A stretch of 64,000 nt of DNA from Sphaerochaeta pleomorpha str. Grapes (GCF_000236685.1 NC_016633.1:1178001-1242000); one strand, 5' to 3'; counted from the stretch's first letter, positions 53,082-62,421 are shown. Numbers and translations: made by a program. Notes: generated by a model from the sequence alone, not told the origin.

Positions 53082-53712
53082 AATCAATGCAACACTGATT
53101 GTATCCACCCTGCTCTGTCTCCTTCCTATGGTTCTTTCAGCCTTGCTTTTCAATAGGCTTCCGGACCAAATTGCAATCCATTTCGACATACAGGGGAAAG
53201 CTGATGGGTTTGCCTCGAAAGCCTTTGCTGCATTTGGTATCCCGCTCATCCTGGCAGGTTTGAACATCATAGTTCAGATTATCCTGGAAAGTGACCCCAA
53301 AAAAAACAACGGACAGCCTTTACGGTTCCTGTCAAAATGGCTCATAGCCTGTTTGGGTATCTTCATCATCCCCATGACCCTGTTCATTTCCCTAGGCTAT
53401 GCCATACGCGTACAGACATTTGTCACCGTCTTTGTTTCGCTGGTGTTCATCATCACCGGTAATTACCTACCAAAATGCAAACAGAACTTCACCGTAGGCA
53501 TCAGACTTCCCTGGACGCTAAACAGCGAAGAGAACTGGTACAAAACCCACAGGGTTGCAGGATGGGTCTGGACTATCGGGGGGATGGTACTGTTACTCTC
53601 CAGCCTTACCTCTTTTCTGCCTGCGGTAACCCTATTCACGGTCTTGACCCTACTGGTCTCAATTCCGGCAGCATATTCCTATCAACTCTATCGCAAAGGG
53701 CTCTCCGACTAG
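53071..53712 (+). CDS. SdpI-family membrane protein
   Basis: 213 residues with about six TM helices. An N-terminal DUF1648-like part contains LFNRLPDQIAIHFDIQGKAD and GFASKAFAAFGIPLILAGLN; the C-terminal SdpI domain contains NYLPKCKQNFTVGIRLPWTL and NSEENWYKTHRVAGWVW. SdpI gives immunity to a toxin peptide in Bacillus and signals to SdpR. No toxin genes are seen here, so the role may be another stress. ATG 53071 (9 nt after AAGGG) is preferred to ATG 53065. Overlaps the repressor by 11 nt and mltG by 4 nt. Confidence 0.87.
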   Translation: MKHRINATLIVSTLLCLLPMVLSALLFNRLPDQIAIHFDIQGKADGFASKAFAAFGIPLILAGLNIIVQIILESDPKKNNGQPLRFLSKWLIACLGIFIIPMTLFISLGYAIRVQTFVTVFVSLVFIITGNYLPKCKQNFTVGIRLPWTLNSEENWYKTHRVAGWVWTIGGMVLLLSSLTSFLPAVTLFTVLTLLVSIPAAYSYQLYRKGLSD

Positions 53713-55148
53713 AGATATTTCTCAATATTCCGTTTATGTTCCTCATAGGTCTTTGCCAGGTGGATTGCCTTGTCCGTACCATGGAGATAGTAAAAATAGT
53801 CAGTCGACTGGGGAAAACAGGCCGCTTCGATTGCTTGCAGCGAAGGACTGCTGATACCACTGGGGGGCAAACCCGTTTTTCTTCTCGTGTTATAGGGAGT
53901 CTGCTGTTCCAGCGCTGAGGAAGGTATTGGTTTTTCCCAGTCATTCAACTCATAACGGGTCGTAGCATCGATGCCGAGAGGCTGGTCAGCATCCAACCTA
54001 TTATAGATAACCGAAGCGATCAGCGGCATTTCTCTCGGGTCTTGTGTCTCGGCTTGAATCATAGAGGCAACAATGAGTACTGCATCGACACCATAGAGGG
54101 ACACCCGTTCAGAATCCAAATAAGGCTTGAGCCCCTGCAACATTGCCTCAAACATGGAAAGAGCCAGATTTTTTGCAGCAGCATCCTGTTTTATGGAATA
54201 TGTTCCGCTAAGCAGCCATCCTTCACTGAAGGAGAGGCCATAAGCAACTTTCAAGTCTTCCGAAGCTTGGAAAAACTCTCCGCTTTTGGCATACCCACGG
54301 TTGGCCAGATAGATATCGATTGCCGCAATAGTATACCCAGGGGGTATCGTCACCGATACCATCAGGCTGTTGGAAGTGAGCTGGTTCGCAATCGACTCAT
54401 TATCCATATCGGCTTGCATCAGATAGGAACCGCTCCTGAGTACGGAGGCAAGGTTCTGGGAAACCAGAAAGTCAAGGAGTTTTTGACCATCAAGGGTTAC
54501 CCCTTGCTGTTCCAGCAAAGAACAAACCTGCCGTGCAGTCATCCCAGGGATAATCTGGATGGCTAGGGCTTCCCGTTGCACGCTCTGCATACTGGAGGGG
54601 ACATGATCCTCAGCAAGTAGCAAGGTTTCGGGTTTTCTGGTCTCAAAATATAAAACCACACAAATGATGCAAATAATTGCCGAGAGAATGAAGGCTATTG
54701 GTTTCAAGATGGTAAGTAAAGAGGGCCGATAGCCTTTCCTCTTGCCCAAGGGAGGTGGCTGAATTGTCTTACGGATAGCCTCTTTCTTGGGTTTTTCCGG
54801 CAAGCCTTGCACAACAGGATTGGCAATTCTTTTTACCGTCCGGACAATTGTTTGCTTCTTGACCGTCGGTTTTTTCGATACTTTGACAGTACTTGCCTTT
54901 GCTGTTTTTGTGACAGGTTTCTCTGAATCTATGGGTTTGGCTACCCCAGCAGGGACTTTTATAGTCACTTTCCTCGAAGAAACCTGAGGTTTCTTCCTTA
55001 CTGCAGGTTTTTCGACAGGAGCTTTAGCAGAGGCCTTGAGGATAATCTTCCCACTGGTTGGTCCCGTACTTTTTGGTTTCCGGTCTTTTTGCGTAGCAGA
55101 TAGCTTGGGATCCAAAAGCGATTGCTTGTCATCTTCTTTATTCGCCAT
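53709..55148 (-). CDS. mltG: Endolytic murein transglycosylase MltG
   Basis: 479 residues. A long cytoplasmic N-terminus of about 150 residues rich in Lys, Pro, Ala and Thr (KVTIKVPAGVAKPIDSEKPV...), one TM helix (PIAFILSAIICIICVVLYF), a LysM-like subdomain (IIPGMTARQVCSLLEQQGVT) and the YceG catalytic domain with Glu in SMIQAETQDPREMPLIASVI and YNRLDADQPLGIDATTRYEL. It cuts nascent glycan chains at the inner membrane. The unusually long charged N-terminus may be specific to this lineage. The gene start overlaps the coiled-coil gene by 11 nt. Confidence 0.92.
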   Translation of the reverse strand: MANKEDDKQSLLDPKLSATQKDRKPKSTGPTSGKIILKASAKAPVEKPAVRKKPQVSSRKVTIKVPAGVAKPIDSEKPVTKTAKASTVKVSKKPTVKKQTIVRTVKRIANPVVQGLPEKPKKEAIRKTIQPPPLGKRKGYRPSLLTILKPIAFILSAIICIICVVLYFETRKPETLLLAEDHVPSSMQSVQREALAIQIIPGMTARQVCSLLEQQGVTLDGQKLLDFLVSQNLASVLRSGSYLMQADMDNESIANQLTSNSLMVSVTIPPGYTIAAIDIYLANRGYAKSGEFFQASEDLKVAYGLSFSEGWLLSGTYSIKQDAAAKNLALSMFEAMLQGLKPYLDSERVSLYGVDAVLIVASMIQAETQDPREMPLIASVIYNRLDADQPLGIDATTRYELNDWEKPIPSSALEQQTPYNTRRKTGLPPSGISSPSLQAIEAACFPQSTDYFYYLHGTDKAIHLAKTYEEHKRNIEKYL

Positions 55149-56265
55149 GGTAGTCCAAAGCCTTCTGGGGCATCATTGAGGTGATTTTCTGGCGTTTAGC
55201 CTCAATGTTTTGCTGAACCTGGCTGATTTGCCGGTTCGCAGCATCAATCTGGGCATTGAGGTGTGCAACCTTTTGGTTGTCGAGCTCAATCTGTGCCTGG
55301 AGTTCCTCTACTTTCATCATGTTCTGCAACTGAAGAATGTCCTTTTCAAGTTGGGCAATCCTCCTCAGATGCAGCGAGATCTGATCTATCAGGGAAATTG
55401 CCTTCTGGCCAACTGTCCAACTGGAGATATCGGAAGGTAGGGTTTCGTATAAGGCCCGTCCAAACACAGAGGCAACTTTGTCTCGCTCTTTCCCATAGGC
55501 GATACATTGATTTTTACTTTGTTCAAGTTGCCGGTGGGGACTGTCAACCTCTTGGTCCTTCATTTTCGCGACCGCATTCCGATGAATTGACAATTCCTCC
55601 ATCAAATCCTGCTGCCGTTTCTGGAACACCGCAATCTCCTGGACAAGGGATTTAGTCCCCAATCCAGGTATATCGGCCTCACAACCAACTTCCACCAAGG
55701 CGGCCCCTGCCTTGGCAAACTGGGGAAGCACTTTCTTTCTCTGGCTCTCAAGCAACGAGGAAAGAACCTTTGCCTTCAATTTTGCTTTGCTACGGACAAA
55801 GGGAGATGTATCCGTTATACCTTTGCCTGCTTCGAAAAAAGCTTTTTCCAAGCCCTTGGTCCTTTGTGAATGGCCTTCAAAAAACGGGGAACAAATCTCT
55901 AGCAGGTAATCGGCCAACGTCTCCGCCCCATAGGCTTCATAGGCAATAGCCCCAAGTCGGGAAAACAGCTTCTCAGCGGGAATATTCAAGGATTTTATAT
56001 CATTTTCAATTTGTTTTATTTTCCGGGAACGGTCTTCCAGCTGGCTTACGAACTGGTGGAGCCTTTCATAGGCTTTTTCTGCCTCCAGGGAACGTACTTC
56101 CAGTTTTTGGAATGCAAGGAATTCGTCATGGCAATATCCAAGAGGAGTAACCTGTTCAATAGTTGCGATTGTTTTTCCAAGGTCGGCATACAACACGAAC
56201 AAATCGTTGCGGTGTCCTTCGATTTCTTTTTGTTTTCCGAGGATGTCAGCCTGTAAATTTCCCAT
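55138..56265 (-). CDS. Coiled-coil protein of unknown function
   Basis: 375 residues, cytoplasmic, without signal or TM. Heptad-rich helices at both ends (KQKEIEGHRNDLFVLYADLG; QLEKDILQLQNMMKVEELQA and AQIDAANRQISQVQQNIEAK) flank a central helical domain (EKLFSRLGAIAYEAYGAETL). It is co-transcribed with mltG (11-nt overlap), which suggests a link with envelope synthesis or division; no enzyme motif seen. Family not recognised. Confidence 0.72.
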   Translation of the reverse strand: MGNLQADILGKQKEIEGHRNDLFVLYADLGKTIATIEQVTPLGYCHDEFLAFQKLEVRSLEAEKAYERLHQFVSQLEDRSRKIKQIENDIKSLNIPAEKLFSRLGAIAYEAYGAETLADYLLEICSPFFEGHSQRTKGLEKAFFEAGKGITDTSPFVRSKAKLKAKVLSSLLESQRKKVLPQFAKAGAALVEVGCEADIPGLGTKSLVQEIAVFQKRQQDLMEELSIHRNAVAKMKDQEVDSPHRQLEQSKNQCIAYGKERDKVASVFGRALYETLPSDISSWTVGQKAISLIDQISLHLRRIAQLEKDILQLQNMMKVEELQAQIELDNQKVAHLNAQIDAANRQISQVQQNIEAKRQKITSMMPQKALDYHGE

Positions 56266-56353
56266 ACCACGATAGTATCACAGAAACCAGCCAACAGGTA
56301 AAGCAAGCAAACCCTACCAAGAGGGTCAAATAACAGGGAAAATCCACCTTTCC

Positions 56354-56383
56354 TTGACAAAGAGATGACCTGTTGGGTATTCT
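56354..56383 (+). promoter_or_regulatory. Promoter of the structured leader and RNA-binding protein gene
   Basis: TTGACA (56354-56359), an 18-nt spacer, TATTCT (56378-56383). Transcription would begin near 56390, about 358 nt before the next start codon. Confidence 0.62.
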
Positions 56384-56389
56384 GAATCC

Positions 56390-56732
56390 AAACTGCTCAG
56401 GGATGGGAAGTCTTTATGTAAAAAATAAGAAAAGCAACCTACCCTGAATAGACTTGGAAGGATTTCCTGTATGCATTGCCAGAATGCCTCGCCTTCCATG
56501 CAAGGTGTGACCGGATGAAGACCCGATTGTGAGAAGATGGGCTTCAGACGGTATCCACTTGATTGCCCAAGGTTCTATTCCTTGCTACGGGCAATAAGGC
56601 CGGCGCGACGTCGTCTGTAGGTATGTATTCCCGCGGCCGGGAGTATATCCAGGACATTCCGTCTGGCTAGAAAGGAAACAAAATTAGCCCGCACCTACCC
56701 AACTGGCATGTGCAGAGCGGGAAATCGATTAT
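56390..56732 (+). ncRNA. Long structured leader or small RNA
   Basis: About 340 nt without a gene but full of helices: TCAGGG (56397) with CCCTGA (56442), interleaved with AAGTCT (56408) and AGACTT (56450); GCATT/AATGC (56473/56483); GAAGACCC/GGGCTTC (56517/56539); CAGACG/CGTCTG (56545/56612) enclosing ATTGCCC/GGGCAAT (56562/56589); TATTCCCG/CGGGAGTA (56626/56638); CCAGGAC/GTCTGG (56649-56666); CCCGC/GCGGG (56688/56717). No T-rich terminator before the next gene, so it is probably the 5' leader of the RNA-binding protein mRNA. It does not match RNase P, SRP, tmRNA or a riboswitch I know. Confidence 0.5.
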
Positions 56733-56747
56733 CAAGGAGACCTGTTC

Positions 56748-57320
56748 ATGGAAAATGACAACAAGAGCACCCCTAATGAAGAAGACATTCTCGTAGGGAA
56801 AATTCAGGTGCTCGCTGGAAAAACAAAGGCCGACCCGAATCCTGACGAACTGGAACAGTTGAAAAAACTGATCAAGAAGAATGTTCCCTTCACGCTTCGC
56901 AGTTATTTCATGGCCTATCTGCTTCGAGAGATGCTTGGGGCAAATACTCCAAAAAGCAAAACCCCGGCTCCAAAGCGCGCACCACAGGCAAAAAAAGCCA
57001 CAAAACCCACCCCTGCTGCACCTAAGGCAAAAGAAGAAGCCGGTGCTGCAAAACAGACTACCGAACGGGCTCTTCCCGAAGGGGCTAGAACCCTCTACCT
57101 CAACATTGGCAAAATGAAAAGATTGTATGCAAAGGAACTTTCCCAATTGCTTCAGACTGAATTGGGTGTTACCAGAGAGGAAATCTTCAGTATTCGCATC
57201 CATGACAAGTATTCGTTCATTTCGATGAGCGAAGAAAATTGCGAAAAAGCAATTGCTACCTTGAACGGTATGGACATCAAAGGCCGTACTGCAGCTGTAA
57301 GCTATTCAAACAAGGAGTAA
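56748..57320 (+). CDS. DbpA-type RNA-binding domain protein
   Basis: 190 residues. N-terminal helical acidic part, a central low-complexity linker rich in Lys, Ala and Pro (KTPAPKRAPQAKKATKPTPA), and a C-terminal DbpA-like RNA-binding domain (ARTLYLNIGKMKRLYAKELS; EEIFSIRIHDKYSFISMSEE). It lacks helicase motifs, so it is a stand-alone RNA-binding factor related to the tail of the helicase at the window start. AAGGAG lies 8 nt before ATG. The long folded leader suggests it may control its own expression. Downstream gene follows after 3 nt. Confidence 0.82.
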   Translation: MENDNKSTPNEEDILVGKIQVLAGKTKADPNPDELEQLKKLIKKNVPFTLRSYFMAYLLREMLGANTPKSKTPAPKRAPQAKKATKPTPAAPKAKEEAGAAKQTTERALPEGARTLYLNIGKMKRLYAKELSQLLQTELGVTREEIFSIRIHDKYSFISMSEENCEKAIATLNGMDIKGRTAAVSYSNKE

Positions 57321-57323
57321 AGG

Positions 57324-57971
57324 ATGTTCGTAGAGTGTATCGTTGTTGGGCCGTACCAGACTAATTGTTACATTATGGGCAATGAGGAAACTTCCAGTGC
57401 ATGGATTATCGATCCAGGCAATGAAGGCGATACCATCATCCGCCATATTTTGGCCCGCAACGTTACACCTGTAGCTGCCTTGCTTACCCATTGTCACTGG
57501 GACCATATTACTGCACTGGGTACCCTCAAAGAGAAATGGCCTCTTTTGGAAATTCTTGTTTCCAAAGAGGACTCTCAGTTCCTGGGCAAGGATGCTTACC
57601 GGCTGCTCTGCGAAACCTGCTTTGATAAGACATTCCTCCAGCAATACAAAGAGGAATTACTGCAATTGCCGTCATCCACTGGATTCCTTACCGATGGCCA
57701 GTTCCTTCAGGATTCACACCTCAAGGTCATACAGACCCCGGGACATACTCCTGGAGGTATTTGCCTCTATCACGAAGAAGGTCAGTTCCTGTTTTCCGGT
57801 GACACCCTGTTTGCCGGAAGCATCGGCCGCACTGACCTCTTTGGAGGATCCTACCCAAAAATTGTTGAAAGTTGCAATCGACTGCTTACACTTCCCTCTG
57901 AGGTCCAGGTACTGCCTGGGCATGGCCCCATGACTACTATTGGAGCAGAACGCACAAATCCCTATCTTTAA
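57324..57971 (+). CDS. MBL-fold metallo-hydrolase (glyoxalase II-like)
   Basis: 215 residues. Metal ligands visible: THCHWDHITALG (HxHxDH), TPGHTPGGICLY, FSGDTLFAGSIGRTDL (bridging Asp) and LPGHGPMTTIG (last His), with IIDPGNEGD near the N-terminus. Layout is that of small hydroxyacylglutathione hydrolase-like YcbL proteins. Starts 3 nt after the RNA-binding gene; same operon. Substrate unproven. Confidence 0.9.
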   Translation: MFVECIVVGPYQTNCYIMGNEETSSAWIIDPGNEGDTIIRHILARNVTPVAALLTHCHWDHITALGTLKEKWPLLEILVSKEDSQFLGKDAYRLLCETCFDKTFLQQYKEELLQLPSSTGFLTDGQFLQDSHLKVIQTPGHTPGGICLYHEEGQFLFSGDTLFAGSIGRTDLFGGSYPKIVESCNRLLTLPSEVQVLPGHGPMTTIGAERTNPYL

Positions 57972-58052
57972 TTTTTCAATGCCAATTAATTGACACCTGT
58001 TAATTTTATCCATATAGTGCGGCCTTATATAAAGAAAGAAAGTGGAGCCGCA

Positions 58053-59198
58053 ATGAAAGATACCCTTGGCATTGAAAAATTAATTGCTTTTTCCCAAGCA
58101 AAGGAAACCCCGCTCATCGTTATTGATCTTGCCCAGATCAAAGACAATTACCAAGAACTCACCACCCTGTTTCCCCAGGCTTCGATCTACTATGCAGTGA
58201 AGGCGAATCCAGCAGTGGAAATCCTTTCGCTCCTAGATTCCCAGAAGTCTAATTTTGATGTCGCTTCACGGTACGAACTGGATCAACTCTTGGCTTTAGG
58301 CGTCGAAGGAAGCAGGATAAGCTTTGGCAACACAATCAAAAAAGCCACTGATATTGCCTATTTTTATGAAAAAGGTGTCAGACTCTTTGCCTCTGACAGC
58401 GAGCAAGATATCAGAAACCTCGCAGAACATGCACCGAACAGCAAAATCTACGTAAGGCTTCTCCCTGAGGAAAGTTCCTCAGCAGACTGGCCGTTATCAA
58501 GGAAATTCGGATGCAGTACCGAAATGGCGTTCGATTTAATCGTATTGGCTCAAAAGCTGGGACTGGAACCCTTTGGGCTCTCCTTCCATGTAGGAAGCCA
58601 GCAACGTGATATCGAACAATGGGGTAATGCAATTTCCCGCTGTGCAGCCCTTGCAAAAGAACTCAAGGAAACAAAACAGATTGAGATCAGAATGCTCAAT
58701 ATGGGGGGAGGGTTTCCTGCAACCTACAAACTCCCGAACGCACCCTTGGAAGAGTATGCTTCAAAAATCAATTTTTACCTGGAGAGGGAATTCGGCGACG
58801 ATCACCTGCAGATAATCATCGAACCGGGAAGGTCATTGGCAGCAGATAGCGGCACGCTGGTAACGCAAGTCATTTTGGTGTCGAAAAAAAGCACGGGAGG
58901 CACCCCTCGCTGGGTCTATGTGGATGCCGGCTTGTTCAATGGAATGATTGAAACCCTTGATGAATCGATTAAATATCGTATTGTTTCCGAAAAGACAGGC
59001 CCAACGGACAACGTTATCCTCGCTGGGCCTACCTGTGACAGTATGGATGTCATGTATGAAAAGGAAAAAGTTGAACTACCCTTGGATCTTAAGCAGGGAG
59101 ACCGGCTATATATCCGGTCTGCCGGGGCTTATACAGCAAGCTATGCCTCCGTGGCCTTCAATGGATTTCCCCCCATACAAACATTTTTCCTGCAATGA
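58053..59198 (+). CDS. Type III PLP-dependent decarboxylase, ornithine decarboxylase-like
   Basis: 381 residues, alanine-racemase fold. PLP lysine in SIYYAVKANPAVEIL, FDVASRYELDQLLALG, SFHVGSQQ, the Gly-rich phosphate loop NMGGGFPATYKLP, EPGRSLAADSG, and the catalytic Cys/Asp motif GPTCDSMDVMYEKE. These match the eukaryotic-type ornithine decarboxylase group, giving putrescine; lysine/ornithine mixed specificity is possible. ATG 58053 is preceded by GTGGAG; an upstream in-frame start lacks support. Terminator follows. Confidence 0.9.
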   Translation: MKDTLGIEKLIAFSQAKETPLIVIDLAQIKDNYQELTTLFPQASIYYAVKANPAVEILSLLDSQKSNFDVASRYELDQLLALGVEGSRISFGNTIKKATDIAYFYEKGVRLFASDSEQDIRNLAEHAPNSKIYVRLLPEESSSADWPLSRKFGCSTEMAFDLIVLAQKLGLEPFGLSFHVGSQQRDIEQWGNAISRCAALAKELKETKQIEIRMLNMGGGFPATYKLPNAPLEEYASKINFYLEREFGDDHLQIIIEPGRSLAADSGTLVTQVILVSKKSTGGTPRWVYVDAGLFNGMIETLDESIKYRIVSEKTGPTDNVILAGPTCDSMDVMYEKEKVELPLDLKQGDRLYIRSAGAYTASYASVAFNGFPPIQTFFLQ

Positions 59199-59225
59199 TA
59201 GAAAAAAGTATCCCCCACTGACAAC

Positions 59226-59256
59226 AATGGGCCAAATCAATGGCCCATTATATTAT
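59226..59256 (+). terminator. Terminator of the decarboxylase gene
   Basis: AATGGGCCA (59226-59234), 6-nt loop, TGGCCCATT (59241-59249), then ATATTAT. It lies between convergent genes. Confidence 0.75.
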
Positions 59257-59612
59257 CTATGGCCGGGAATTTCCTCGGCATTCTTGCATTCAAAGCATAA
59301 GACCGCATAGGGTATGGCCCTAAGTCTCTGTTCAGGTATCTTTTTACCGCATTTCAAACAAAGACCATACCTACCGTTATGGATTCGAGCCAATGCATTT
59401 TCAATTGCTTTTAGGCGTGAAGCCTCATGCTTGTTTATGGCTTCCATTTTTTTGAAGGCAATATCATCGGCAGCCACATCGATACTATCCTTGATACCCA
59501 TGGAATTTACCATATCCCTGAAGTCAACATTATCCTCGGTAAGCTTATCAAGCAACTCCTTACGCATTGAAATCAGCTCCTGTTCCATTTCATGTGAGAA
59601 AGTCTCGGCCAC
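59253..59612 (-). CDS. DksA/TraR-type zinc finger protein
   Basis: 119 residues from GTG 59612, chosen because GAGGAGG lies 6 nt upstream. Coiled-coil helices (MEQELISMRKELLDKLTEDN; AFKKMEAINKHEASRLKAIE) are followed by a C4 zinc finger GLCLKCGKKIPEQRLRAIPY and AVLCFECK. DksA-like proteins bind RNA polymerase in its secondary channel and alter promoter choice with ppGpp. The conserved ALARIHNGRYGLC segment is present. Confidence 0.9.
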   Translation of the reverse strand: MAETFSHEMEQELISMRKELLDKLTEDNVDFRDMVNSMGIKDSIDVAADDIAFKKMEAINKHEASRLKAIENALARIHNGRYGLCLKCGKKIPEQRLRAIPYAVLCFECKNAEEIPGHR

Positions 59613-59741
59613 AGTTTGCCTCCTCGAAGGTACGAACCATCGTCCCTTGGATTTTTTATGCAATAAAGATGTCTATAACCTAACCAAGAGTCAAGCACAT
59701 TACAACAGTTTTTGCGTAATTACCTGATTTTCCCTATATTT

Positions 59742-62381
59742 TTACCATGGATACCAGAACATAACGCCTTTTGCGAAGCGTTCATACAGGCTGAGTGTCA
59801 GCCAAGAGGCAAAAACTATAAGTACCAAAAAGTCTATCAACCTCAAGGGAGTAGCTAAAAACCAGGTACGTTTTCTGTTTTTTCCGAAGCCGCGCAATAC
59901 CATTGCATTGGTAACAACATCAATACGGTCGAGGCTGGACAATACCAGCGGAGCCAATATCTTTCCCACGGAAGCGATTCGTTTCTTCAAGGGGACATTC
60001 TTGGAAACATCGACGCCCCTGGCCATCTGGGCATGCAAGATGTGGACATAGCTTGAGGTAACCTCGGGAAGATACCGCATCGAAAGGCCTACTGCATACG
60101 ATGTCCGGTATCGGACCCCGATACGGTTGAGAGACGAGGAAAAATGCGAGGGATGGGTGCAGGTGACAAATAAAAGGGCAACAGGGAAAATAGCAAAATA
60201 TTTGAGACAGACGACCACCAGGTAGAAAAGCGTCTCCACTGTCAACGCATACCTAGCCCCTGTTGATCCTAAAAGAATTGTACGGGTACCGAGATAAATC
60301 GTCCCCTGCCCAGGGGAAAACAGAAAGATAAAGAAAGCATTTACCAGTATCACATAACACATGGCAAGAATAAACGGTCGGAATTTCTTCATCGGGACCT
60401 TGCAGGAAGCAAGGCAAATCTGTGCTATGGCCACGGAGGGAATAAGTATGCGGATATCGAACGTGGTCAGGCAGAGGATAATCCATCCGATAAAAAACAA
60501 GAGTTTGGTAACGCCATTGAGTCGGTGGACCCAAGAATCGGTAGGTTCATAATGCAGGCCGAATCCGAATTTCTTGCCCGATTTCGGTTCCCGTATGACT
60601 TTCTGGGATTTCTTTGCCTTCTTATGGGCAACCCTGGGTGCTGGCAATTCCCTCATTTTCCTGATCGGTTTCCCTTCAGGACGTTTGTCCTTTTCACTTC
60701 GAATAAAGCAGTCGATAAAAGAGGGAATATCTTCTATGTTGCACCGCTGAGCCAGCGTATAAAGGCTGGTCACCGTAAGGTTTGCCTTCTGTAAAAGTAT
60801 TCGGTCGGCAAATACCTCGCTCACCCGTTTGTCACAGAGTAGGTTGCCGTCACATAAAACCAAGGAACGGCTGGTATATTCCAAAGCCAAATGCATATCA
60901 TGGGTGATAAAGAGAATGGTTATGCCGGTTTCCCTGTTCAGTGTGCATAAAAATTCCATCAAGGCAGTATAGCGCACATAGTCCTGCCCTGATGTCGGTT
61001 CATCGAGAATTAGCACCTTGGGGTTCATAACCAGAATGGAAGCAATGGTTACGCGCTTTCGCTGGCCATAACTCAAAGCTGAGATAGGCCAGGTATGATA
61101 TTGCTTCAGGTTACACAGGGTAAGGACATCCATAACCCTGCCTTTGATTTCTTCTTCACCATATCCTTTCTGGCGCAGGGCAAAGGCAACCTCGTCATAA
61201 ATCATCGAATGGCTGATCATATGGTTTGGGTTCTGCATGACAAACCCGATGAAGGCAGAACGTTCCGTCACAGAATCGGAATCAATACACCTATCCTCAA
61301 AGAATACATGGCCGCTATCGTTCTTGTGTATACCAGTGAGAATCTGTGCCAAGGTAGATTTCCCTGCTCCGTTTTTACCCAGTATGCTTACCATCTCCCC
61401 TTGGTCTACAGAAAAAGAGATGTGCTGCAGGACAGGAAGAACGCCATCATATGAGAAATTCACATCCTCAAGGCGAATCAATTCTGTCCCTTGTTTTTGT
61501 TTGACAGGGGTCTCTTGCCGATGATACCAAGAAAGGATCTGTTCTTTGAAAGGGGCAAGGTCAAGGGAATCGATTGAAGCGATATCCTTTGCCAGGGAAA
61601 GGTTGCAGCCACTGTGCCGCATAGCGGCAAGGTACAGGGGGTCTCGTATGCCATTCTCACTGAGAAGTGAGCCACGGAGCAAATTCTCAGGGGTCTCGTC
61701 TGCTATAAGGGTACCATCCTCGATAAGGATAACCCGGTCTACAGGACAAGACAGGACATCTTCCAGCCTATGTTCGATGATAATGATTGTTTTCCCAGTG
61801 GTCCTATGTAATTCATCAATCAAGGAAATTGCGAGTTTCCCGGTCGCCGGGTCAAGATTTGCAAGCGGTTCGTCAAACAACAGGATATCGACATCATCAA
61901 CCAGAACGCCTGCAAGCGAAACCCGTTGTTTCTGGCCTCCTGAGATTTCCTGGGGACTCTGTCCGAGAAACTGGTCCATGCCCACCACATGTGCCATCTG
62001 ATGCACCAAAGGAACCATTTCCTCTTGGCTGACACATTGGTTTTCAAGGGAAAAAGCAATGTCCTCAGCCACCGACAGGCCTACGAACTGGCTGTCGGTA
62101 TCTTGCAGGACGGTCCCGACTTTCTTGTTTATCTCGTAGATATCGGTGGTAGCGATATCGAGGGAAGCAACGGTTACCGTTCCTTCTATTTTTCCCGGGT
62201 AGGCATTGGGTATCAAGGCATTGATACAATTGCCCAAGGTACTCTTGCCGCTTCCCGAGGGACCTACAATCAAAATCTTCTCACCCTTATAGATGGAAAG
62301 GTCCAGATGTTTGATAGTAGGTTTCTGTTGGGCTTTGTATGTAAAGGAGAAGTCTTTGAACGATATGACTGTTTCTTGCAT
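59742..62381 (-). CDS. ECF transporter fusion: ATPase-ATPase-EcfT
   Basis: 879 residues combining three ECF parts usually encoded separately. First ABC domain: Walker A VGPSGSGKST (about residues 39-48), signature SGGQKQRVSLAG, Walker B DILLFDEPLANLD. Second ABC domain: LGKNGAGKST, LSYGQRKRVTIA, KVLILDEPTSGQD. C-terminal EcfT domain of about 270 residues with TM helices and coupling motifs MARGVDV and LRGFGKNRKR (the two Ala/Leu-Arg-Gly motifs). Start ATG 62381 follows GCAGG by 7 nt. It energises uptake by the S component encoded just upstream. Confidence 0.94.
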   Translation of the reverse strand: MQETVISFKDFSFTYKAQQKPTIKHLDLSIYKGEKILIVGPSGSGKSTLGNCINALIPNAYPGKIEGTVTVASLDIATTDIYEINKKVGTVLQDTDSQFVGLSVAEDIAFSLENQCVSQEEMVPLVHQMAHVVGMDQFLGQSPQEISGGQKQRVSLAGVLVDDVDILLFDEPLANLDPATGKLAISLIDELHRTTGKTIIIIEHRLEDVLSCPVDRVILIEDGTLIADETPENLLRGSLLSENGIRDPLYLAAMRHSGCNLSLAKDIASIDSLDLAPFKEQILSWYHRQETPVKQKQGTELIRLEDVNFSYDGVLPVLQHISFSVDQGEMVSILGKNGAGKSTLAQILTGIHKNDSGHVFFEDRCIDSDSVTERSAFIGFVMQNPNHMISHSMIYDEVAFALRQKGYGEEEIKGRVMDVLTLCNLKQYHTWPISALSYGQRKRVTIASILVMNPKVLILDEPTSGQDYVRYTALMEFLCTLNRETGITILFITHDMHLALEYTSRSLVLCDGNLLCDKRVSEVFADRILLQKANLTVTSLYTLAQRCNIEDIPSFIDCFIRSEKDKRPEGKPIRKMRELPAPRVAHKKAKKSQKVIREPKSGKKFGFGLHYEPTDSWVHRLNGVTKLLFFIGWIILCLTTFDIRILIPSVAIAQICLASCKVPMKKFRPFILAMCYVILVNAFFIFLFSPGQGTIYLGTRTILLGSTGARYALTVETLFYLVVVCLKYFAIFPVALLFVTCTHPSHFSSSLNRIGVRYRTSYAVGLSMRYLPEVTSSYVHILHAQMARGVDVSKNVPLKKRIASVGKILAPLVLSSLDRIDVVTNAMVLRGFGKNRKRTWFLATPLRLIDFLVLIVFASWLTLSLYERFAKGVMFWYPW

Positions 62382-62421
62382 TATAATACCTGCAGGGGAA
62401 ACCCTGCAGGCTTCTACCCCA

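Noticed and set aside
56390-56732. Structured region considered as RNase P RNA, SRP RNA, 6S RNA or tmRNA; a 7-nt loop TTCTATT on a CAAGG/CCTTG stem resembles a tRNA T-arm.
   Set aside because: The conserved RNase P (GAGGAAAGTCC), SRP (GGAAGGAAGCA) and tRNA-like acceptor features are missing, and the loop lacks the purine of a T-loop. Kept as an unassigned structured leader.
57990-58052. Upstream extension of the decarboxylase frame.
   Set aside because: No binding site and no family similarity; the ATG at 58053 has GTGGAG before it.
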